Positions 25,712 through 31,828 of a stretch of DNA of 64,000 bases are shown in pieces. The DNA is from Profundibacter amoris. GTDB taxonomy: Bacteria; Pseudomonadota; Alphaproteobacteria; Rhodobacterales; Rhodobacteraceae. The stretch covers positions 3,362,001 to 3,426,000 of the forward strand of contig NZ_CP032125.1 of assembly GCF_003544895.1 (NCBI RefSeq), in the 5' to 3' direction. The notes under the pieces are model-generated. The model saw only the letters and a program-made list of their open reading frames with translations, was not told the origin of the DNA and made no database searches. Position 1 is the first letter of the stretch; the number at the start of each line of letters is the position of its first letter. The position numbers and the translations under genes were made by a program.

Positions 25712-26285
25712 CGTCATCCTGCGCAAAACCGTTTCCGTCGTCGAGGAAATCTATCACGAAGGCGGACCTGTCGCCGAAATCCCGCACAGGCGCGGCTCGG
25801 TTCTGGCGATCATCCGCAACCCGTTTGCGCACCGATACGAGCCGGACATTCAGGGCTTTATCGACGATCTGCGGCCGCTGGGCCTGCAAATGGCACAAAA
25901 ACTGGTGGACCTGCTGGGCGGGCCTGACAAAATCGAAGGCTACGGCAAAGGCGCGCTGATTGGCGAAGGCGGCGAGCTGGAACACGGGGCGCTGTGGCAC
26001 GCGCCCGGCGGCTATGCCATGCGCGAACTGCTGCCGGTCTGCAACGCCATCGTGCCTTCTACCAAAAAGGTGGGCGGTGTGGGTGCGCGACTGGATGTGC
26101 CGATCACCCATATCAACGCCGCCTATGTGCGCAGCCATTTTGATTCGATGGAGGTCGGCTGTAACGATGCGCCGCGCGCTGACGAAATGGCGCTGGCGCT
26201 GGTGATGACAACCGGGCCGCGTATCCACAGCCGTTCCGGCGGGCTGGAAGCGGCGGATATTATTGGAAAGGATGGCCTAAGATGA
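25704..26285 (+). CDS. Amino acid synthesis family protein (PF06684-type), copy 1
   Basis: A 193-residue cytosolic protein of the AA_synth family, whose biochemical role is unknown despite the name. The ATG at 25704 gives MPDVILRKTVSVVEEIYHEG; an in-frame ATG at 25665 would lie deep in the UPF0280 gene. Family features are AIIRNPFAHRYEPDI near residue 31, GKGALIGEGGELEHGALWH near residue 79, and AAYVRSHFDSMEVGCNDAPR near residue 136. It overlaps UPF0280 by eight bases and the next, homologous gene by four bases, so the two copies are probably made together, perhaps as a heteromer. Confidence 0.85.
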   Translation: MPDVILRKTVSVVEEIYHEGGPVAEIPHRRGSVLAIIRNPFAHRYEPDIQGFIDDLRPLGLQMAQKLVDLLGGPDKIEGYGKGALIGEGGELEHGALWHAPGGYAMRELLPVCNAIVPSTKKVGGVGARLDVPITHINAAYVRSHFDSMEVGCNDAPRADEMALALVMTTGPRIHSRSGGLEAADIIGKDGLR

Positions 26286-26866
26286 GTGCAAAGATACGCA
26301 AAATCGCCGTGTTTATCGAGGAAACCCACCGCGAGATGGAGCGCGAAATCACGCCCCCAACCCGCAAGGCGGTGGCCGTGGCAGTGATCAAAAACCCCTT
26401 GGCCGGTGAGTATCACGAGGACCTGACCCCGCTGATGGACATCGGCGCGGAGCTGGGCGAATTGCTGGGGAATCGGTGTGTTCAGGCGCTGGGGATCAAA
26501 CCCGAACAGGCCGAAAGCTATGGCAAATCCGCGATGGTCGGCGAGGCGGGCGAATTGGAACATGCCGCCGCGATCCTGCATCCGAAACTGGGCGCGCCCT
26601 TGCGCAAGGCAGTGGAAAAGGGGGCGGCGCTGGTGGCGTCATCAAAGAAGATGGGCAGCCCCGGTCAGGTGCTGGACGTGCCGCTGGGCCACAAGGATGC
26701 GGCCTATGTCCGCAGCCATTTCGACGGCATCGAAGTGCGCCTGAACGACGCTCCGCGTGCGCGTGAAATCATGGTCGCCGTGGCCGTCACCGACAGCGGC
26801 CGGCCCCTGCCGCGCGTGGGCGGGTTGGAAGCCAGGGACGCAGTTGGCAAAGACGGTCTGAAGTAG
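26282..26866 (+). CDS. Amino acid synthesis family protein (PF06684-type), copy 2
   Basis: A 194-residue homologue of the preceding protein. Shared positions are AVAVIKNPLAGEYHEDLTPL near residue 35, GKSAMVGEAGELEHAAAILH near residue 81, and DAAYVRSHFDGIEVRLNDAP near residue 138. The two differ enough that the duplication is not recent. The ATG overlaps the stop of copy 1 by four bases. It is the last gene of the plus-strand run before marR, which starts 76 bases later. A step in the nicotinate pathway or a structural role for the dehydrogenase/reductase is inference only. Confidence 0.85.
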   Translation: MSAKIRKIAVFIEETHREMEREITPPTRKAVAVAVIKNPLAGEYHEDLTPLMDIGAELGELLGNRCVQALGIKPEQAESYGKSAMVGEAGELEHAAAILHPKLGAPLRKAVEKGAALVASSKKMGSPGQVLDVPLGHKDAAYVRSHFDGIEVRLNDAPRAREIMVAVAVTDSGRPLPRVGGLEARDAVGKDGLK

Positions 26867-26941
26867 CCGGTTTCGCCTGTCATTGTGATGCTGTGCAAAA
26901 CCCTTTATTGTTGGTGTTGCATTGATTAAAGCGGGCGCATT

Positions 26942-27376
26942 ATGGCAGATGAAACAGAAAATCGGGACGACTACAGGCTGGACGATCAGGCCGGTTACAT
27001 CATGCGGCTGGCCAGCCAGCGGCATGCCGGAATTTTCCAGTCTCTGGCGCCGGCCGGTCTGACTCCGACCCAGTTTTCCACCCTGATGCGCCTGCACGAG
27101 CAGGGGGAGTGTTCGCAAAACCGTCTTGGGCGACTGGCGTCAATGGATGTGGCAACGATCAAGGGCGTAGTGGACCGGTTGCTTCGCAAAGGGTTGGTCG
27201 TATCTAAACCCGACCCGAACGACAAACGCCGTATGCTGATTTCCCTGTCGGAGAAGGGTGTGGCGCTGATCCCGTTGCTGCACGAAACCGGCCATGAAAT
27301 TACAGCAGAAACGCTGAAACCTCTAACCGGTTCAGAACAGCGCAACCTTTTGAAATTACTTCGAAAATTGACCTAG
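26942..27376 (+). CDS. MarR-family transcriptional regulator
   Basis: A 144-residue winged-helix regulator. The N-terminal dimer helix contains GYIMRLASQRHAGIF; the DNA-binding helix-turn-helix spans NRLGRLASMDVATIKGVVDR and the wing is GLVVSKPDPNDKRRMLISLS (about residues 62-102). MarR proteins usually repress nearby operons until an aromatic or heteroaromatic ligand binds, so nicotinate or 6-hydroxynicotinate are plausible effectors; that is inference. It lies in a 76-base gap after the AA_synth pair and is convergent with the enamidase gene. Its TAG stop is made by the first base of the palindromic element at 27374-27489. Confidence 0.9.
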   Translation: MADETENRDDYRLDDQAGYIMRLASQRHAGIFQSLAPAGLTPTQFSTLMRLHEQGECSQNRLGRLASMDVATIKGVVDRLLRKGLVVSKPDPNDKRRMLISLSEKGVALIPLLHETGHEITAETLKPLTGSEQRNLLKLLRKLT

Positions 27377-27489
27377 AGCGTGTCGTACCTGATTGGGTTC
27401 GAGTATTCGGATGGCGGGGCGAGGCAGCGTTTGCGAAAGCAAATGCGTTCGCCCTGCCAGCCGAATGCGATTTGGTGCGACATGCTCTA
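27374..27489. mobile_element. TA-flanked palindromic element (IS630-like MITE), copy A
   Basis: A 112-bp palindromic insert bounded by TA at 27374-27375 and 27488-27489. The terminal inverted repeats begin GAGCGTGTCGTACC (left) and GAGCATGTCGCACC (right, read on the other strand). The centre is a hairpin (GCGTTTGC and GCAAATGC). No coding capacity is seen. The TA ends and their position fit a Tc1/mariner-IS630 type target duplication; an ISL-type assignment is not proven. It shares ends and core with copy B at 45128-45258. It provides the final G of the marR and enamidase TAG stops. Confidence 0.8.
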
Positions 27490-28653
27490 AAGAACAACCT
27501 CGGGGAACCGCGTGGCCGGTGGTGTGTTGCGACTGCGATGGCTGGTGACAACCCCGTCAATGATAGTCATACCGATACCCGGCAGGTTGCCCAGTTCCAC
27601 CGATTCCAGAATGTTTTTTCCGGGCGCATGTTGCGCCTGATCCATCAGCACAAAATCGGCGGCATAACCGACCTCGATCAGACCGGTATCCAGTTCCCGC
27701 TGACGCGAGGTGTTGCCGTTGGCAAAGCAAAACGCAATTTCGGCAGGCAGGTCCCCAAGGCTGGACAGCATCGCCACCATCCGCAAGATCCCCAATGGCT
27801 GCACCCCTGATCCGGCAGGCCCGTCGGTGCCCAGAATGATCCGGTCCATCTGTTTCAATTCCCGCGCTGTGTTCAGCGTCAGCATCGCGGCGCGCTGGTT
27901 GCCGTTGTGGACAATTTCCAGCCCCGCCGTGCAGCTTTCGCACAGGCACATGATCTGATCATCGGGCAGGGCGGAATGTCCGCCGTTGATATGGCCAATC
28001 ACATCCGTGCCGGTTTCCAGCACCATATCGGCGTCAATCAGGCTGGAGCCGGGCACCGAAGGGCCGCCCGTGTGGATCGTGCTTTGAATGCCGTATTTGC
28101 GCGCCCAATCAACCATCTGGCGGGCAGTTTTGCCGTCTTTGACGGTGCCCAGCCCGACCTCGCCCAGCAGTTTCACGCCCGCATCGGCCAGATCCTTGAA
28201 ATCAGCCTCGACCATGCCTTCTTCCAGGATCGGCGCGCCGGCCAGAACCTTCATCCCCGAGGGGCGGAAATTTTCGTACCAGCGTTGCGAGGCAATCGCC
28301 AAGGCCTTTAGCCCCACAATGTCCTTGGGCCGTCCGGGCAGATGCACCTCGCCCGCCGAAATCATCGTGGTGACGCCGCCATGCAGAGTGCTGTCGATCC
28401 AGTTGATCTGTTGCTGACGCGGGGTGTAATCGCCGATCACGGGGTGCACATGGCTGTCGATCAGACCGGGGGCCAACGTCACCCCGTGGGCATTGATCAC
28501 CGAGGTCGCGCCTTCGCCATCCATGTCTTTCTCATAACCAATGGCGCTGATTTTACCATCAATGGCAATCAGGCAATCCGCCTCCAGAATGGGCGCTTCC
28601 ATCTTGCCGGACAAAAGCAGCCCGATGTTCCGAATGACAAGTTTCTGAGACAT
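27487..28653 (-). CDS. Enamidase (amidohydrolase, nicotinate pathway)
   Basis: A 388-residue metal-dependent amidohydrolase closely resembling the E. barkeri enamidase, which opens 1,4,5,6-tetrahydro-6-oxonicotinate to 2-formylglutarate and ammonia. Metal and active-site blocks are TLAPGLIDSHVHPVIGDYTP (about 55-74; HVH), ALAIASQRWYE, GEVGLGTVKDG, IQSTIHTGGPSVPGSS (His), DVIGHINGGHSALPDD (His) and RIILGTDGPAGSGVQPLGIL (Asp). The composite beta-sandwich is formed by the ends. The start is ATG at 28653 with CAGGGAG upstream. It is transcribed toward marR, and its TAG stop is completed by the palindromic element. The match over the whole length is the main reason to call the cluster nicotinate-specific. 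Confidence 0.85.
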   Translation of the reverse strand: MSQKLVIRNIGLLLSGKMEAPILEADCLIAIDGKISAIGYEKDMDGEGATSVINAHGVTLAPGLIDSHVHPVIGDYTPRQQQINWIDSTLHGGVTTMISAGEVHLPGRPKDIVGLKALAIASQRWYENFRPSGMKVLAGAPILEEGMVEADFKDLADAGVKLLGEVGLGTVKDGKTARQMVDWARKYGIQSTIHTGGPSVPGSSLIDADMVLETGTDVIGHINGGHSALPDDQIMCLCESCTAGLEIVHNGNQRAAMLTLNTARELKQMDRIILGTDGPAGSGVQPLGILRMVAMLSSLGDLPAEIAFCFANGNTSRQRELDTGLIEVGYAADFVLMDQAQHAPGKNILESVELGNLPGIGMTIIDGVVTSHRSRNTPPATRFPEVVL

Positions 28654-28672
28654 GGCATCGCTCCCTGCTGTT

Positions 28673-28688
28673 TTCGTTAGTATACGAA
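28673..28688. promoter_or_regulatory. Palindromic operator-like site upstream of enamidase
   Basis: TTCGTTAGTATACGAA has 5-base inverted arms (TTCGT and ACGAA) and a GTATAC core, 20-35 bases upstream of the enamidase start. It would lie over the promoter or early leader, suited to repression. The binding protein is unknown; the local MarR protein is one candidate, though GTATAC cores are also common for GntR-type regulators. Confidence 0.35.
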
Positions 28689-28732
28689 CGGGGAAAACGA
28701 TGCGTCAAGCGCGGGGTCGTCTGGCAGGGCTA

Positions 28733-30121
28733 TTAAGCGGCGCGAACCAGTATGCTTTCGATATCGCGCCGGACCTGCAACAGTAAGGTCAGGGCATCAT
28801 CCGCAACAGAATCCGACTGCTCGTGCTGCATCAAGATCAGCGTATCCTGTGCATCATAGACACCCGCGATAACGTCCGATAGCGCCGGGCTTGCCCCGTC
28901 TTCCAGAACGCCTGGCAGCATTGCGATGGCTTCTTCGCAAACCTGCAACGCCTGATCATCATCCCATGGATCGGGGTGATCCAGCGAAGCGACCAGATCA
29001 CGCTCGTAGACAGAAAGCACTGCAAGGGCCTCTTCCAGCAAAACCTTGTCTTTGTCTGCAGATTCAACTGTCTTGTCATCGGATTTATCTGTGTAAGACG
29101 GGCCGACAACTTCGAGTTTGGGGGCTGCGACCGTGCGTTGACGTTCCGGTTCAACCGGGGCCTCTACAGGCGGTACTTCGGCCATACGCGGTGAAGTAAT
29201 GGTCTGTTCGTGCTCTGGTGTATCCACTTGGACAGGAGCATCTTCAGACACCGGTTCGTTAACTTGCGGCGGTGTGTCCACCACAGTTTCGGTTTCCTGA
29301 TAATCGCAATCGCGACAATACCGCACCAGTATCTGTTCCGCATTGTCGGTGGTCGCCCGCTGTGCTTCTTCTATCTGCCCTTTGATCGCAGAAATCAGGC
29401 CGGTGGCCCCACTGGATTTGAACAGGTTCAAATTGAGATTTCGACCAGTGCCGCGTGCCTCAAGGGCCAGTTTGGCCGAGATCGGCAAAATGCGAAGAAA
29501 CTCGTCCCCGCAATTCCGCGACAGGGTCGCTAGGCGTGTGTTGATCTCGGCTTGACCCATCAGTTGGTCGGTCTTGGTCAGCAAAAGGAAACCGTGGTCT
29601 TTCAGGCGGTCAGGTACAACATCCCAGATGTCCTGTTCATCTTCGGTAAAATCTGTCGAACACCAGATAGCGACATCAGCCTGTTTGCAGGCCCATGAAA
29701 CTGCCTTTTGCTGTTGTTCGGGGACATCCGGAGCAACGACTTCCATAACGCTGATTTTGGCCAAAGCCGGTAGGTTTGCCTGCACAGTCACAAAGGCAGG
29801 TTTAAGGCTGGTACAAGCCTCGAAATCTATACCGCCGATGATCTTCTTCGACCCGTCCGGCAAAGTGCAGAGCATTTTTGGCTCGACCCCGAATTCCAGT
29901 TTGACAGACGGCATTCCGTCAATCCCGTCGGGCACCATATTCTGACCCAGAAGCAAATTCAGAACGGCTGTTTTTCCAACACCGGAAGCCCCCAGCAATA
30001 CAATCCGTAGGGGTGTATCAAACCCTTTCAGGACATTCTTTGCCGGTTTGGCCACATCTTCCGGCAAAAGGCCGGTCGAAATAGCAAATTCAAGTTTTTC
30101 CCGGGTGGATTTCTTTGACAT
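28733..30121 (-). CDS. P-loop GTPase of the kinase/FHA/PP2C operon
   Basis: A 462-residue cytosolic GTPase of uncertain subfamily, with features of dynamin-like and Era-like proteins. Walker A is IVLLGASGVGKTAVLNLLLG near residues 40-59; a G3-type loop is not clear (VVAPDVPEQQQKA takes its place); the base-recognition motif is LLTKTDQLMG. The region from about 275 to 350 is rich in Pro, Glu and Val and likely flexible. The C-terminal 110 residues form a helical domain (LLEEALAVLSVYERDLVASL). No membrane helix. It is the last gene of the operon, eight bases after the PP2C gene. A role downstream of phosphorylation is inferred from position. Confidence 0.75.
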   Translation of the reverse strand: MSKKSTREKLEFAISTGLLPEDVAKPAKNVLKGFDTPLRIVLLGASGVGKTAVLNLLLGQNMVPDGIDGMPSVKLEFGVEPKMLCTLPDGSKKIIGGIDFEACTSLKPAFVTVQANLPALAKISVMEVVAPDVPEQQQKAVSWACKQADVAIWCSTDFTEDEQDIWDVVPDRLKDHGFLLLTKTDQLMGQAEINTRLATLSRNCGDEFLRILPISAKLALEARGTGRNLNLNLFKSSGATGLISAIKGQIEEAQRATTDNAEQILVRYCRDCDYQETETVVDTPPQVNEPVSEDAPVQVDTPEHEQTITSPRMAEVPPVEAPVEPERQRTVAAPKLEVVGPSYTDKSDDKTVESADKDKVLLEEALAVLSVYERDLVASLDHPDPWDDDQALQVCEEAIAMLPGVLEDGASPALSDVIAGVYDAQDTLILMQHEQSDSVADDALTLLLQVRRDIESILVRAA

Positions 30122-30129
30122 CTATTCCA

Positions 30130-31038
30130 TCACTTTCCGGTATTCACAGCCCGTATTTGATCGGGCTCAAAAACGTGGCTTCCATTTCCATCATTCGCGG
30201 CCTTTGCCATTGTCTGGCGGCGCACCCGTTCAGACATCGGTGTGGCCGTAGCGTCATTCACCTTGATCACACTAAAGGCGATGTTGTCCTGATCGGGATC
30301 ATCAAGTTTTCCCAGTTCATTTAACAGAACTGCGGCGATTTCAGAGGCCGTTTTACGGCGGTTTTTATTCAACAGTCGCTCGATCTGGGCGTCCGTCAGG
30401 AATTGCAAACCATCCGAGGAACAAACGAGGATATCCCCCTCTTTCAGTTCTGTATGCTGTTCAGGGCAATCAACTTTGGATATCCGCTCGCCCATCATCA
30501 CCGATGTCAGGCAGTTGCGATCAGGATGATCCAGCGCGGCATCGGCATCCAGCAGGCCGGATTGCACCATCAGGTCGATCTGTGGCGCCATTGAATGGTC
30601 TTCGTTCAACTGTTTCATCTTGCCTTGACGGAACAGGTACAGCGGAGAATCCCCGACGGATAACCAATACAGACGGTTTTCCATGATGACCGGAACCACG
30701 AGTGTTGCCCCCATGCCTTCGGCTTCGGGGTGATGCGCCACATGGGTCGCGATGCTTTCATTCGCCATATTGGCGATTTCACGCAAAATAGCCGGGGCCT
30801 CGGCCTCGAATGCATCTGTATCCGCCAACTGGAATTTCAGCTCACCATAGACTTCGGTAAGGACAAGTTTGCTGGAAACATCACCGGCAGCGTGACCGCC
30901 CATGCCATCGGCCAGCACTAGAAAACCGGTATCCGAACCGATTGGAAAGTCGCTGACAATGGCATCTTCCTGGTAGTCGCGTGCGCCTTTGCTTATCGCG
31001 CTGGCAACATCAAAGCGCGATTCACGCGATCGCCACAT
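30130..31038 (-). CDS. PP2C-type Ser/Thr protein phosphatase
   Basis: A 302-residue cytosolic metal-dependent phosphatase that would reverse the action of the kinase in the same operon. The start ATG at 31038 has AAGGGGAC upstream and overlaps the FHA gene by 17 bases; an earlier in-frame ATG at 31083 lies farther inside that gene. Motifs are ARDYQEDAI (about 18-26), VLADGMGGHAAGDVSS (Asp for the metal centre), WLSVGDSPLYLF, LVCSSDGLQFLTD and PDQDNIAFSVIKV near residue 262. The C-terminal 30 residues are not part of the domain. The order kinase, FHA, phosphatase, GTPase suggests a reversible phospho-switch. Confidence 0.9.
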   Translation of the reverse strand: MWRSRESRFDVASAISKGARDYQEDAIVSDFPIGSDTGFLVLADGMGGHAAGDVSSKLVLTEVYGELKFQLADTDAFEAEAPAILREIANMANESIATHVAHHPEAEGMGATLVVPVIMENRLYWLSVGDSPLYLFRQGKMKQLNEDHSMAPQIDLMVQSGLLDADAALDHPDRNCLTSVMMGERISKVDCPEQHTELKEGDILVCSSDGLQFLTDAQIERLLNKNRRKTASEIAAVLLNELGKLDDPDQDNIAFSVIKVNDATATPMSERVRRQTMAKAANDGNGSHVFEPDQIRAVNTGK

Positions 31039-31795
31039 CTTCGTCCCCTTCATTGGTGCTTTCCCAATTGAAATCGGGGCCACAGAACGTCTTTAGACGC
31101 AATGTGGTTTCACCAATCAGAAATTCGTCGCCATCCTTGACCTGCTCGGTGGTCAGGACAGGTTTTCCGTTCAGGCGGACGATGTTGGATTTGCCGCCAT
31201 GGCCCAGATAGAACAGGTGCTCGGCCGGATCATAGGCAATCGCAGCATGGTTATCGCGCGAGATGGCCATATCACCAAAATCAAGCGGGATCGTCTGATC
31301 CAGACCACGGCCAATTTTTGTCATGCCGGTGAACAAGGGAAAGCTGGCACCAGCACCCGGACCGGCAATAACAACCAGCCAGCCGGTTGGATTCATCGAC
31401 ATCATTGTCTGGGAAACAGCAACGGGTTGTTCGGCTTCGTCAAACGGGTTGGCAACCGACGCATCCTGTGGCTGAAAGCCTAGAATACGGGTCTTGTTGC
31501 GCGCCGGGCGACGGGTGCGGCGTTTGGGTTCAAAAGCGGGCTCTTCCGGGGCTGCAAGCGGCACTTCCGGTGTTTCTGTGGCTTCGTCATTGATATCCCA
31601 GATATTGACAGCCGCGACTTCTTCTTTTTCATCGGTTGCATCAATAACAGATTGCAATTCAGGGAAATTCTCCAGCGATACAGCCATATCGCCTTCGACC
31701 TCGGAAACAGCTTTACCCAGATCGTTCTGCTCATCCACCCAGGCATCGTCCTGATCCGAATGATGTTTTCCAAATAGCTTACCAAGTAGTCCCAT
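31022..31795 (-). CDS. FHA-domain phosphothreonine-reader protein
   Basis: A 257-residue cytosolic protein. The first 115 residues are acidic, low-complexity and end in a basic patch (RRTRRPARNKTRILGF). The C-terminal FHA domain (about 150-245) carries MTKIGRGLDQTIPL (conserved Gly-Arg), MAISRDNHAAIAYD (Ser, Arg and His) and VRLNGKPVL (Asn-Gly), the residues that read phosphothreonine. A Thr within NKTRILGF could be a kinase target, giving an intramolecular or partner switch; this is inference by analogy with other FHA regulators. The ATG at 31795 gives MGLLGKLFGKHHSDQDD and is preferred over one at 31822. It follows the kinase gene by 33 bases. Confidence 0.85.
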   Translation of the reverse strand: MGLLGKLFGKHHSDQDDAWVDEQNDLGKAVSEVEGDMAVSLENFPELQSVIDATDEKEEVAAVNIWDINDEATETPEVPLAAPEEPAFEPKRRTRRPARNKTRILGFQPQDASVANPFDEAEQPVAVSQTMMSMNPTGWLVVIAGPGAGASFPLFTGMTKIGRGLDQTIPLDFGDMAISRDNHAAIAYDPAEHLFYLGHGGKSNIVRLNGKPVLTTEQVKDGDEFLIGETTLRLKTFCGPDFNWESTNEGDEDVAIA

Positions 31796-31828
31796 GCTCT
31801 TTACTTTCCTTACAAAAACCAAAACGGC

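Noticed and set aside
27395-27410. Possible tRNA T-loop (GGGTTCGAGTATTCGG)
   Set aside because: No acceptor stem, anticodon arm or CCA end; the sequence is part of the palindromic element.
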